Assembly (NCBI GenBank): GCA_943846675.1
Contig: OX044357.1
Coordinates: 992,001-1,056,000, forward strand
Length of the DNA: 64,000 bases
Reading direction: 5' to 3'
DNA from: UBA987 sp002292105
Lineage (GTDB): Bacteria; Bacteroidota; Bacteroidia; NS11-12g; UBA9320
A program made the translations under genes and the position numbers. Shown here piece after piece: positions 24,901 to 33,166 of the stretch. Below the pieces are notes generated by a model, which was not told where the DNA came from, ran no database searches, and saw only the letters and a list, made by a program, of their open reading frames with translations. Numbering within the stretch: position 1 is the stretch's first letter; each line of letters begins with the position of its first letter.

Positions 24901-27695
24901 TCGTCTTCAAAAATTGTTGTAATCCCGTATCCCTGCGTGTTCTGAATAGTGCCAAGATTGTTTAGCGGGGAGTGAAAAGTAACCCCAGAGTGTACAGTAA
25001 CAGTTCCAGCAATGATTGGCATTCCGGATATTTCAGTTTTTGACAGCACAGTACCATTAAGGTTTAGTGTGTCCGCACCTTTAATGTGCAATTCATGGGC
25101 ATTTGAACTGTCTAAATGAAGGGTGAATCCCATAGTGTTTAATGCTGAATAAGGTTTCACATCATGCCAGTTTATTTCCACTTGTTTAAATCTGACGTCG
25201 GTGCCTAAAGTGATTCCATCTGCGGTGTCACTTGCATGATATGTGCCTTCAAACGCTGTATTTGGTTCTTGGCTAAATATGCGGGGTACGCCACCACTGG
25301 TATACGTATAGGATGGATGGTACGTTCCAGCATTGTATAGGTCACCATGCAAGTCCATTGTCAATGAACCACTTTTTGGATGCGTTCTAATTGTACCATA
25401 GTTGTGCAGTTTGCCTTCTACTTTTACCGTTCTGCCATACCCAGATGAGTTTTCAATGGTGCCTAGGTTTACACATCCACGTCTAAAATGGACACCGGAA
25501 TGAACCGTAAGTAGGCCGGTGAAAATGGGAAAATCAAAACTACTTACATTAGAAAATTTGGTGCCGTTACCATGTATCGTATCGTTACCGAACAAACGTA
25601 ATTCTGAAATATTACAGGAGTCTAAGGTTAGTTGATGACCCAATGAATGAAATGAAGCAAAAGGGACCATATCCGTGCCATTGAAAGTAATCTTCTTAAA
25701 AGTCACGTTGGAGGCTAACCTTAACCCATTACTTGTGTCGGCGGCATAATATGTTCCGGTGTAATTGGTGTTTGCAGACTGACTCATCTCAACTGGTTGG
25801 TCGCCAGAAAAATACGTGTACAATGGGCCGTAAGTTCCTTCGTTATGAATTGCATCATGCAGATGAATCGAGAATGATCCGCTCTTTGGATTGTTCGAGA
25901 TTAAGCCCTTGTTGGTTAGTGTGCCATGCACGTGAGTTGTTACACCGTATCCTGAACTTTGATAAATCGTGTCGTGGTTGATAAAGCCATCGCGAATAAC
26001 GACGTTATTGTGAAAGATGACTTTTCCAATAATTTCGGGTGTTTTAACCGTTCGAATGTTTGTCAATCTCGAGCCGTTCAAGTTTAACGTATCTTTACTG
26101 TTGAAGCGAACCCGCCAAACATCACAGTCAATTAAGTTCAGTTTATTTCCGTCAGTTACAAACGAAGAGTACGGAGCAACATCAGTCCAACTTATTGTCG
26201 CATTTCTAAACGTAATATCTGAACCAAGAAGGATTCCACCTGATGTATCTTGTGTATAGAAAGTACCTTGAAAAGAGGAGGTGTCATTCTGACGAAATGT
26301 ATGAAGTGTTGCGCCCAAGAGTAAACTTGAGTTAGGACGATATATACCATGATTCTCAATGTTGGCGTCCAATTGTAAGTAGTGACCGCCACTTTTGGGG
26401 TGCATGCCGATTTCGCCATAATTAATGAACTGGCCCAGAATCTTGGTCGTTACGCCGTAACCTTGACTGTTATAGATGACTCCATGATTGGAAACAGTGC
26501 CTAAAAATGAAGAATTACCATGAAGTCGAAACGTTCCTGTGGTGGCTAATGTGCCCATTAAAGTGGTGTTTGTAAGCAACGAACCATTCAGCCCTATAGT
26601 ATCGTTAGATAAGACCGTCATGCCTTGAACGCTAGAGCTATCGAATATTAATTTAAAGTTGTTCGCTTTTATAATGTTCAGGCTAGAGACTCCTGTAAAG
26701 GTGGCTTTCTTAAATTCTAGATCTGAAGCCAAAATGATAGAGTCAGTGTCGATGTTGTAGAATTGCCCGGTTAGGAATTTTCCTTTTTCCTGAGAAAGTC
26801 GATGGGAATTGCCCGTTTTAAACTGGGTATAAGCGGGACTGTAAATTCCATTATTTGTAAAGTTGTTGGCTAGATACACTTCAAGAGATCCGGAGATTGC
26901 GTTTGTAATTGTCCCGTTGTTCGTTATATCGCCTTTAAAGGTTGTAGCAACGCCGTATCCCGACGCATTTTTTAAAATTCCAGCATTTGTTATGCTCCCT
27001 TCAATGGTAGATCCTGATTTAATATGTACGGTACCTGAAATTGTGCCTTTGCCGTATATCGTGCAGCCGGTGATTGTAGAATTGTTTAGATCAACCGTGT
27101 CATTGGTTTGTATATTAAAACTGTTGACCGTACAGTTGATGATGTTTAATCTTGTTTGGTCTGCAACCAAAACTCTTTTGTTTGTGCCCTTAGACGTGTA
27201 GTTGCATGCTTTGAACATAACGTCCGTTTGCATTACTATACTGTCCGCCTTGCCGTTTGCGGCCTCTAGTGTTAAGTTTTCAAAGTATTTGCCTGAGGCT
27301 TGACTTAGATGCGCATTTCCTGTTTGATATAAATAGATGTAACGATTATTCCACGTTCCATTGTTCGTAATCCGGCCATAGACGTTCAGGTATAAACTTC
27401 CTGAGGCTGCGTTTTGAATTGTGCCATTGTTTGTAATGTCGCCGTTTATAACAATGGTTTCGCCATAACCGCTTCGGTTTAGTAAAGTAGCGCCACTCGA
27501 TACGGTCAAGGATTTGCACGACCCAGCACCAGCAACTGTTCCGTTAATGATAACATCGTCTGCAGCAGTTGGGATATTGTTTCCAATCCATGTCGATGTG
27601 GAGTTCCAGTCACCGCCAGACGACTTAGACGAAATGGTAGCCGCTTCCGTGAAAAATGTAATTAATAATAAAAAGGGTAAGATCAAATACTTCAT
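21966..27695 (-). CDS. Giant T9SS-secreted repeat protein
   Basis: From ATG 27695 a protein of about 1,909 residues with signal MKYLILPFLLLITFFTEA. The N-terminal 1,170 residues hold six tandem units of about 170-200 residues. Each unit starts with a GYG-T-T/V line (GYGETIVINGDITNNGTIQN, GYGVTTKILG, GYGITTIFEDD), then NPKSGS, a GTYYAxDT line and a VHSGV line; strand-rich Asn/Gly turns suggest a beta-solenoid. Then come a cytochrome-free middle, a DUF11-like/DUF7619-type segment (FDPNEITGPGGYGQDHYI) and an Ig/FN3-like domain. The C-terminus (LAIYPNPAHSFITV..VVRRKIEIID) is a type A T9SS sorting domain. Probably a surface adhesin or matrix protein. Confidence 0.85.
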   Translation of the reverse strand: MKYLILPFLLLITFFTEAATISSKSSGGDWNSTSTWIGNNIPTAADDVIINGTVAGAGSCKSLTVSSGATLLNRSGYGETIVINGDITNNGTIQNAASGSLYLNVYGRITNNGTWNNRYIYLYQTGNAHLSQASGKYFENLTLEAANGKADSIVMQTDVMFKACNYTSKGTNKRVLVADQTRLNIINCTVNSFNIQTNDTVDLNNSTITGCTIYGKGTISGTVHIKSGSTIEGSITNAGILKNASGYGVATTFKGDITNNGTITNAISGSLEVYLANNFTNNGIYSPAYTQFKTGNSHRLSQEKGKFLTGQFYNIDTDSIILASDLEFKKATFTGVSSLNIIKANNFKLIFDSSSVQGMTVLSNDTIGLNGSLLTNTTLMGTLATTGTFRLHGNSSFLGTVSNHGVIYNSQGYGVTTKILGQFINYGEIGMHPKSGGHYLQLDANIENHGIYRPNSSLLLGATLHTFRQNDTSSFQGTFYTQDTSGGILLGSDITFRNATISWTDVAPYSSFVTDGNKLNLIDCDVWRVRFNSKDTLNLNGSRLTNIRTVKTPEIIGKVIFHNNVVIRDGFINHDTIYQSSGYGVTTHVHGTLTNKGLISNNPKSGSFSIHLHDAIHNEGTYGPLYTYFSGDQPVEMSQSANTNYTGTYYAADTSNGLRLASNVTFKKITFNGTDMVPFASFHSLGHQLTLDSCNISELRLFGNDTIHGNGTKFSNVSSFDFPIFTGLLTVHSGVHFRRGCVNLGTIENSSGYGRTVKVEGKLHNYGTIRTHPKSGSLTMDLHGDLYNAGTYHPSYTYTSGGVPRIFSQEPNTAFEGTYHASDTADGITLGTDVRFKQVEINWHDVKPYSALNTMGFTLHLDSSNAHELHIKGADTLNLNGTVLSKTEISGMPIIAGTVTVHSGVTFHSPLNNLGTIQNTQGYGITTIFEDDIENNGYIKTNPNGGSYTANISGNITNNAFMELGYIDFVGNRTRTISGANIKALSATCTIKDSMAFKGECYLPNLNILHPHILTIDTSSSLVCDAINSGALSRIKNYGSVRSKKGSSSWQEVTYLNASLRYHNVNISDLLVETYGHQQHPTTEGAINTWWRLRPTPQLATDSLKELNLSFQSADLNNNSPQDLKVYFTPNAGLSWRKITDNVMVDTATENVRILDAPSYGHYVLSSKDLGILAFKPIIQRAEPKVFGNKGHVTIYGFGIGLTKDMTVTLKRAGSANITADTSYLTDGIGESFIAIFNVDLADIGTYSMHIEISGETPIELTDYFTVEEAERPDPWVMLSGRDRFLINRWQTFKINYGNLSNVDAEGVPLFFVIKDIAGLEVDFPDVQIGVPKSFTDDGWTQWKDTVIDLFYVSDSLNGFEGQRMRVYPFYLPSIGALSANSVRVKVKAPSDIEMTVWLTDPLLEGFEKQKKATTPPEVAACLAKVAAKYSWDKAIDLVPGYDCYKLAYKVTETGANHILKDPNEKEKPETWGSWLISGWGWAWSIADCAGDIIPVTKGVKIAKDLIGIGFDIKGNYDATQDCWNKFKRKSKGKHKSRGVSSFDPNEITGPGGYGQDHYINANTNMVYTVFFENKDTAKAPATDVIVYDTLETTKFDFSTFSFNSVTIADSTYDIQAFSKEFSLLIDLSPRINTIVQVLGSLDTTNGVIQVGYYTLDRSTLEPSEDVDLGFLPPNKSAPEGEGNFSYSVALKSSLTHDDEIKNSANIFFDANKPIATNVHTNKIDKLSPESMVSTLATTTTDSTFIVTWSGSDQGCGIQNYSVFVAINDSAYIAWRSNTSLTSDTFYGRDKYNYKFYTIATDSLGLTERVPDQPDTETDVIDKSDIENMSGGQKLAIYPNPAHSFITVAIDGKPIGQCKIYTLDGQLIKRTSLIQNETKINITDVRPNIYVAEVITETQVVRRKIEIID

Positions 27696-27839
27696 AATGT
27701 ACATACTATTGGTACATACAAAGTTCAGACATGCGGGAGTTTTTGTCTGTGATTTTCGTCACGTGTTTACGTGATTTGGGACATGTTAGTGGAACAGGTA
27801 TTTGGCTACCTTAAAAGGTTATACCTTGCTATTTAACAC

Positions 27840-27871
27840 AAAAAAATCCCATCAACTTGCGCTGATGGGAT
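27840..27871 (-). terminator. Terminator of the rpsF-rpsR-rplI operon
   Basis: On the minus strand ATCCCATCA-gcgcaagt-TGATGGGAT is followed by a T run. It lies 20 bases past the rplI stop. Confidence 0.87.
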
Positions 27872-27891
27872 TGCATACTGTTGTTAGAATC

Positions 27892-28335
27892 TTATTCTGC
27901 GATTACGGCGATATCGATATTAGCCTCAATACCTCTGTGCAAATTAATTTTTGCCGAGTAGTCGCCTAATTCTTTAATGTCGTTAGCAATTGAAATCTTG
28001 CGACGATCAACTTCATGACCTGCGTCTTTCAATGCTTGCGCAATTTGGATGGTCGTAACCGAACCAAATATTTTACCATTGCTACCAGCTTTTGTTCCGA
28101 TCGTTAATTTAACGCCTTCCAAAGTCGCTACTAATGCTTCCGCATCTGCAATGATTTGAGCTTGTTTACGTTGGGTCTGCTTGATGTTTTCTTCCAAAAC
28201 TTTTAAGCTAGACTCAGTTGCGATTGAAGCTAAACCTTGTGGGATAAGGTAATTGCGGCCAAAACCGTTTTTTACCTCAACAACTTCATTCTTGTAACCT
28301 AGTTTCTGTACGTCTTCTTTTAAAATTACTTTCAT
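27892..28335 (-). CDS. rplI: 50S ribosomal protein bL9
   Basis: A 147-residue protein with the bL9 signature MKVILKEDVQKLGYKNEVVEVKNGFGRNYLIPQGLAS at the start (shown in part: VKNGFGRNYLIPQGLA), a long helix, and the C-terminal RNA-binding domain (KLTIGTKAGSNGKIFGSVT). It binds 23S rRNA near the L1 stalk. It ends the rpsF-rpsR-rplI operon, 24 bases after rpsR. Confidence 0.97.
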   Translation of the reverse strand: MKVILKEDVQKLGYKNEVVEVKNGFGRNYLIPQGLASIATESSLKVLEENIKQTQRKQAQIIADAEALVATLEGVKLTIGTKAGSNGKIFGSVTTIQIAQALKDAGHEVDRRKISIANDIKELGDYSAKINLHRGIEANIDIAVIAE

Positions 28336-28359
28336 TGTTTTAAGATTTTGAAGTTAGAC

Positions 28360-28629
28360 CTATTTTAACTGATCAGTTACGAAAGGAAGCACTGCAATGT
28401 GGCGTGCTCTCTTTACTGCTTGTGCAACTTTTCTCTGATACTTCAAAGAAGTTCCAGTAATACGACGTGGTAAAATTTTACCTTGTTCGTTTACGAATTT
28501 CAATAAGAAATCAGGGTTTTTGTAGTCAATGTACTTTATGCCACTTTTCTTAAATCGGCAGTACTTGTCGCCACGATCAATCGGGCGATTTCTGAATACG
28601 TAATTCGTTGATGATTTTCTTTTACTCAT
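28360..28629 (-). CDS. rpsR: 30S ribosomal protein bS18
   Basis: An 89-residue protein with the bS18 core DYKNPDFLLKFVNEQGKILPRRITGT and YQRKVAQAVKRARHIAVLPF (each given in full only to their key residues: PRRITGT, RARHIALLP-type). It binds S6 and 16S rRNA in the platform of the small subunit. Its ATG overlaps the rpsF stop by 4 bases, so the two are translationally coupled. Confidence 0.97.
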   Translation of the reverse strand: MSKRKSSTNYVFRNRPIDRGDKYCRFKKSGIKYIDYKNPDFLLKFVNEQGKILPRRITGTSLKYQRKVAQAVKRARHIAVLPFVTDQLK

Positions 28630-28994
28630 ACCGCTTCTTTTTCAGTTTCCTTTTTCTTGTTAAACTCTCCTTTGCGACGACGCTCATTGTACTTAAAAGC
28701 ATGTTTGTTCAACGACAAAGTGAAGTAGCGTAAAATTTGCTCGTCTCTTCGGTAAGCCAATTCAAGTTTTGCAACCAAATCAGTTGGTGCACTAAACTCA
28801 AAAATGTGGTAAAATCCAGTAACTTTTTTCTGGATTGGGTAAGCAAGCTTGGTAAGACCCCAGTTTTCTTCATGGATGATCTCACCGTCATTTTCTGTGA
28901 TCAACTGTCTGAAGCTTGCAATGGCATCGTCCATTTGTTTTTCAGACAGCACGGGTGTTAAAATAATCACAGACTCGTACTGTTTCTTTTCCAT
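28626..28994 (-). CDS. rpsF: 30S ribosomal protein bS6
   Basis: From ATG 28994 a 122-residue protein (MEKKQYESVIILTPVLSEKQ) with the S6 fold: NWGLTKLAYPIQKKVTGFYH and AYRRDEQILRYFTL. The C-terminus is Lys/Glu-rich, as in many S6 proteins. I chose ATG 28994 over the longer frame because it gives the standard start. It is first in the rpsF-rpsR-rplI operon. In other phyla S6:S18 controls this operon through a leader RNA; the 35-base leader here has CCG-containing bases but I cannot confirm that motif. Confidence 0.96.
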   Translation of the reverse strand: MEKKQYESVIILTPVLSEKQMDDAIASFRQLITENDGEIIHEENWGLTKLAYPIQKKVTGFYHIFEFSAPTDLVAKLELAYRRDEQILRYFTLSLNKHAFKYNERRRKGEFNKKKETEKEAV

Positions 28995-29021
28995 TTTATT
29001 ATTTAAAAAATTAAAAGTCGG

Positions 29022-29029
29022 CAAAAATA
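29022..29029 (-). promoter_or_regulatory. -7 promoter element of the rpsF operon
   Basis: TATTTTTG on the minus strand matches TAnnTTTG and lies 27 bases before the rpsF ATG. Confidence 0.45.
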
Positions 29030-29056
29030 CCTTTTTATGCGGTAAGAATCAAACAA

Positions 29057-29428
29057 TTATGCCATTGACCAAAAGGCATCTTCGAAATGTGAAATTGTCA
29101 GTTTAGTTGGCTCTAAGAGTATGGATACAATGTCAAAGCGAATGGGCTTAATGTGTTGTTTGTCAGATAGATAGGTGGAGGCGGCTTCGATTAATATTTT
29201 TTTCTGTCTTTCGGTTACAAATGATTCTGGAAAACCAAATGAAGTTGTTGTTCGTGTTTTTACTTCCACAAAGACAAAATATTCATCCGTTTCAGCGACA
29301 ATATCCACCTCTGCACGGCCAATTCTAAAGTTTCGATGACGGATGATATAATGCTTTCGGCGCAGAAATCGGGTAGCCGCTTCTTCGCCTTTAATTCCGA
29401 TACGTTGTTTTGAGGTTTTCACATACAA
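29057..29428 (-). CDS. YraN/UPF0102 nuclease-fold protein
   Basis: A 123-residue protein with the UPF0102 pattern: GIKGEEAATRFL, IIRHRNFRIGRAEVDIVA and FVFVEVKTRTTTSFG. The Glu, Asp and the E-x-K of VEVKTR match the restriction-endonuclease-like active site of Holliday-junction-resolvase-type folds. Activity in this family is not well established. The gene stands alone between rpsF and an M20 peptidase gene. Confidence 0.9.
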   Translation of the reverse strand: MYVKTSKQRIGIKGEEAATRFLRRKHYIIRHRNFRIGRAEVDIVAETDEYFVFVEVKTRTTTSFGFPESFVTERQKKILIEAASTYLSDKQHIKPIRFDIVSILLEPTKLTISHFEDAFWSMA

Positions 29429-29480
29429 TGATACTTCAGTTATCTGAAGCCAAAAACATCAAATCACCTGGTGATACCAA

Positions 29481-30668
29481 CTAGGCTCCTAGTTCACGTA
29501 TAGCCGCATAGGCCATTAATCCGACACCAACCTCCAATGCTTTTTCGTCGATGTCAAACGTTGGTGTATGCAACATCGAGGTTATGCCTGCTGATTCGTT
29601 ACGAATACCTAAACGGTAAAAACAGCTTGGCACTTGTTGTGAGAAATAGGCAAAGTCCTCACCAGCTGGCCATATCTCTAATTCTTCAACGTTTTCTGCA
29701 CCTAAATAGTCGATGGCAGCTTGTTTGGCATTTTCTGTTTTCTCGTCGTCGTTGTATAAGAACGGATAACCTTTTCGCACTTCAACGTCACACGTGCCTC
29801 CCAATGCGGTGGTGATGTTTTTAACAACTTCTTCGATTTTTGAATGGGCTTCCATTCGCCATTCTTCATTAAAAGTCCTAAAAGTACCTTCCATTTCAAC
29901 TTTGTCCGGTATGACATTCGTTGCGCCAAGCCCAATGATTTTTCCAATACTCAAAACACTTGGTATGGCCGGTTTAGCCGATCGACTAACGATTTGCTGC
30001 AATCCCGTAATCACTTGAGCTGCGATAGCAATGGGGTCGATGTTTAAATGGGGGTGTGCGCCATGTCCTCCTTTGCCGTGAATGGTAATATAAATCTCAT
30101 CCGCACTAGCCATATACAACCCTTTTCTAAAGCCAACCTTGCCCGCGTCAATAAGCGGCATAACGTGTTGTCCGATCATCGCATCAACGTCAGGATTGTT
30201 AAGCACTCCTTCTTGTATCATAATCGACGCACCACCAGGTAGTTTTTCTTCGCCCGGTTGGATTACCAATTTGATTGTCCCTTCAAATTCAGAACGTAGA
30301 TTGTTTAAGATTTTAGCGGCACCGAGCAAACAACTTGTATGCACATCGTGGCCACAAGCATGCATGACCCCTGCATTTTTTGAGCTGTATGAAACATTGT
30401 TCTCTTCATGAATGGGCAATGCATCAATGTCAGCGCGTAATGCGACTGTTTTCTTTTCTGGGTTTTTACCTTCAATAAGTGCAACAAGGCCCGTTGTCGC
30501 ACAGGTCGTAATATTGGTTATACCAATTCCTTCAAGATAAGATTTTATCCGTTTTTGGGTTTTAAATTCCTTGAACGAAAGCTCAGGATTCTGATGCATT
30601 TCTCTGCGGAAACTTCTTGTTTCGTCAAAATTCTCTTTAGCAAGTGATTTAATCTGCGCTATAAGCAT
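29481..30668 (-). CDS. M20 amidohydrolase (HipO/IAA-amino-acid hydrolase type)
   Basis: A 395-residue cytosolic enzyme of the M20D group: FRREMHQNPELSFKE at the start, HACGHDVHTSCLLGAA (metal ligands), IQPGEEKLPGGASIMI, GGHGAHPHLNIDPI and AGEDFAYFSQQVPS. Such enzymes cut N-acyl groups from amino acids. Substrate here is unknown. The -7 element TACATTTG ends only 4 bases before its ATG. Confidence 0.92.
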   Translation of the reverse strand: MLIAQIKSLAKENFDETRSFRREMHQNPELSFKEFKTQKRIKSYLEGIGITNITTCATTGLVALIEGKNPEKKTVALRADIDALPIHEENNVSYSSKNAGVMHACGHDVHTSCLLGAAKILNNLRSEFEGTIKLVIQPGEEKLPGGASIMIQEGVLNNPDVDAMIGQHVMPLIDAGKVGFRKGLYMASADEIYITIHGKGGHGAHPHLNIDPIAIAAQVITGLQQIVSRSAKPAIPSVLSIGKIIGLGATNVIPDKVEMEGTFRTFNEEWRMEAHSKIEEVVKNITTALGGTCDVEVRKGYPFLYNDDEKTENAKQAAIDYLGAENVEELEIWPAGEDFAYFSQQVPSCFYRLGIRNESAGITSMLHTPTFDIDEKALEVGVGLMAYAAIRELGA

Positions 30669-30672
30669 AGCG

Positions 30673-30680
30673 CAAATGTA
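30673..30680 (-). promoter_or_regulatory. -7 promoter element abutting the amidohydrolase ATG
   Basis: TACATTTG on the minus strand, then four bases, then ATG (30668). Transcription would start at or within a base or two of the start codon. Confidence 0.55.
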
Positions 30681-30760
30681 AAGAATGAATTCAGATGGTT
30701 GCGCGATTTTATCGACGATACAAGACGTTTCATTCTTAAAACTTTCCTTAATTTGCCTCT

Positions 30761-32692
30761 ATGATTAGACAAAGTACCATTGATCAGATTTTCTCAGCGG
30801 CTGCTGTAGAAGAAGTGGTTGGTGATTATGTGAAACTCAAACGCTCTGGTAGTGGACTGGGTGGACTTTGTCCTTTTCATAATGAAAAAACACCGTCGTT
30901 TAAGGTGAGCCCTAACTTAGGAATATACAAGTGTTTCGGATGTGGTCGGGGAGGCAACGTCATTGATTTCGTCATGGAAATCGAAAAAATGACATATCCT
31001 GAGTCTTTACGCCATTTGGCTTCTAAGTACCACATTGAGATAGAAGAAGCGGAAGGCAATAAAGAGGAACTTTCTGAACAGGTTAAACTAAGAGAAGGAC
31101 TTTACGCGGCTTTAGACTTTGCGAAAAATCATTTTCATGCCAATTTGCAGGATGATGAAGAAGGTCGGATTGTTGGCCATGCCTATTTTAAAGAGCGTGG
31201 CTTAACTGATCAAACCATTGAAAGCTTTGGTTTGGGGTATGGTAAAAATAGTTGGGAGGCGTTTTACAATACGGCAACGTCCGCCGGTTACGCAGAAGAT
31301 ATTTTAGTCAAAGCTGGGCTGATAAAAGAACGAAATAGTCAAGAGGGTCAATCCAAAGGCTTTTACGACGTGTACCGTGAACGTGTGATGTTTCCTATTC
31401 ACAATGTTGGTGGCAAGGTTGTTGGCTTTGGTGGTCGACAATTAAAAAATGATAAGAAGAGCCCGAAATACATCAATTCACCTGAAAACGATGTCTACCA
31501 TAAATCGAGTGTTTTATATGGCTTGTATCAGGCTAAGAAAGCAATTCGTACTGAGGAGAATGTCTATTTAGTGGAAGGGTATCTCGACGTTTTAATGCTC
31601 GCGCAAAGCGGAATTGAAAATGTTGTAGCGACGAGTGGAACGGCACTTACTGCTGATCAGGTAAAACTTGTTAAGCGGTTTTCGGAAAACGTTACCATGC
31701 TTTTTGATGGTGACCCCGCTGGTATCAAAGCGGCAATTCGTGGTGTCGATTTGCTTTTGGAAGGTGGGTTAAATGTCAAAGTAGTTGTATTTCCTGAAGG
31801 TGAAGATCCAGATTCTTACTGCCGAAAGCTCGGCGGCAATGGTCTCAAAGAGTTTATCGAGAAAGAGCAGAAAGATTTTGTTCATTTTAAGACAGCAGTA
31901 TTACTTGAAGAAAAAGGAGAAGGTTCAGTTGGCCTAAGTGAGACTGCTCGTGAGGTGATCGAGAGTATTGTAAAAATTCCAGACCCACTCAAACGTAATG
32001 CGTTTATTAAGGAAACGGCAATGCTGTTGAAGTTTGATGAAGCGTTGCTCGTAGCCGAAGCAAAAAGAATTAAACACGCTGCAACCACAGCATTTAACCG
32101 TCAGGCGCAATCAAGAAAGCAAAGCAGTTTTATTGAACCCTTGCCGACGGTTACACCAGAAATATCTGACGAAACAGTAAGTAAAGAGCAGGCCATACTA
32201 GAGTCGCTTATGCTGTATAGCGAAAAGCCATACGATGAAGAGATTGACGTTGCTGGTTTTATTTTTAGTGAATTGGAAGCCGATGGTTACACCTTCGAGA
32301 ATCCTGAATTTGCTGAATGTCTAGAGCAGGCGAAGACTTACTATACCTTTAATGACAAACTTGATGAGTCATTCTTTACCAAGCACAGGGTTTTGGGTAA
32401 GATGGCGGCAAACGTCCTGTCTATAAAATATGCACTCAGTCCGGTGTGGCTTGAAACGCATGAAATATATGTTAAACCAGATTCTGAAAATTATGTTCAA
32501 GTGGTTATCGACAACCTGAACTACCTCAAATTATACAAGCTTAATTACGTATACAACAAAGCGATGAAATTGCTTGAAGAGGCAACAACCGACGAGGATG
32601 CTCAAATTGCACAGGCAAGGGTTTTGAAAATCATGGAGGTCCGCAGATCTATAACAGATAAACTTGGTATAGAGGGAGCAATCCCAGAGTAA
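30761..32692 (+). CDS. dnaG: DNA primase
   Basis: A 643-residue primase. The N-terminal CHC2 zinc finger is intact (CPFHNEKTPSFKVS and YKCFGCGRGGNVIDFV), followed by the catalytic core (ERVMFPIHNVGGKVVGFGGR), the toprim motifs (VYLVEGYLDVLMLAQSG; MLFDGDPAGIKAA) and a helical C-terminal helicase-interaction region. It makes RNA primers for replication. TTAATTTG, one mismatch from the -7 consensus, ends 5 bases before the ATG. Confidence 0.97.
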   Translation: MIRQSTIDQIFSAAAVEEVVGDYVKLKRSGSGLGGLCPFHNEKTPSFKVSPNLGIYKCFGCGRGGNVIDFVMEIEKMTYPESLRHLASKYHIEIEEAEGNKEELSEQVKLREGLYAALDFAKNHFHANLQDDEEGRIVGHAYFKERGLTDQTIESFGLGYGKNSWEAFYNTATSAGYAEDILVKAGLIKERNSQEGQSKGFYDVYRERVMFPIHNVGGKVVGFGGRQLKNDKKSPKYINSPENDVYHKSSVLYGLYQAKKAIRTEENVYLVEGYLDVLMLAQSGIENVVATSGTALTADQVKLVKRFSENVTMLFDGDPAGIKAAIRGVDLLLEGGLNVKVVVFPEGEDPDSYCRKLGGNGLKEFIEKEQKDFVHFKTAVLLEEKGEGSVGLSETAREVIESIVKIPDPLKRNAFIKETAMLLKFDEALLVAEAKRIKHAATTAFNRQAQSRKQSSFIEPLPTVTPEISDETVSKEQAILESLMLYSEKPYDEEIDVAGFIFSELEADGYTFENPEFAECLEQAKTYYTFNDKLDESFFTKHRVLGKMAANVLSIKYALSPVWLETHEIYVKPDSENYVQVVIDNLNYLKLYKLNYVYNKAMKLLEEATTDEDAQIAQARVLKIMEVRRSITDKLGIEGAIPE

Positions 32693-32729
32693 TACGTATG
32701 GGTTTTATAAGCCCACAGTTTCAAGGTGT

Positions 32730-33116
32730 TTAGTTCTCCTTAAATCCTGTTTTTTCCCAACACTCCAGTTGTTGGATTTGACTATCACTTAGTTTTGTGC
32801 CGCCTTTAGGCATTGCTTCAAAACCATCTTCGTGTTTGATAGCGCCCAACCAGTTTGTTTTTTCAGCGGCCGTTTTTACTTCCGTATAGTTACTTAGTTT
32901 AAACCCGCCAATACCTGAACCATGACAATACGTGGTGTTGCATGAAACATCCACTATAGATTTTATGTGCCCTGTATAGGTAATGTCTAAACTGTCGCAA
33001 AGTGCTTGCGGTTGGCTGTTTGTTGATGGGGTAGGCTCATTATCGTCACAGCTATGCAGTATGATAGCACTTACAAACATGAGTAGAAAGGTTATTTTTT
33101 TTATTCCGTTTTTCAT
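32730..33116 (-). CDS. Cytochrome-like lipoprotein with an atypical CX4CH motif
   Basis: From ATG 33116, a 128-residue protein with a lipobox signal (IILHSC). The mature part has SIVDVSCNTTYCHGSG and then EAMPKGGTKLSDSQIQQLECW. The latter block matches the second half of c-type cytochromes such as the homologue at 47806. The heme-type motif here is C-N-T-T-Y-C-H, with four rather than two residues between the cysteines. A protein of this kind may bind heme c, but the spacing is unusual, so function is uncertain. The -7 element ends 5 bases before the ATG. Confidence 0.75.
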   Translation of the reverse strand: MKNGIKKITFLLMFVSAIILHSCDDNEPTPSTNSQPQALCDSLDITYTGHIKSIVDVSCNTTYCHGSGIGGFKLSNYTEVKTAAEKTNWLGAIKHEDGFEAMPKGGTKLSDSQIQQLECWEKTGFKEN

Positions 33117-33121
33117 TGAGC

Positions 33122-33129
33122 CAAAAATA
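33122..33129 (-). promoter_or_regulatory. -7 promoter element abutting the cytochrome-like gene
   Basis: TATTTTTG on the minus strand ends five bases before the ATG at 33116, predicting a leaderless transcript. Confidence 0.5.
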
Positions 33130-33166
33130 TACAATCTACTGCCAATATTGTAATCGGATTGACATA

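Noticed and set aside
29000..29060. S6:S18 leader RNA motif upstream of rpsF
   Set aside because: CCG-containing bases are present, but I could not draw the conserved stem with confidence.
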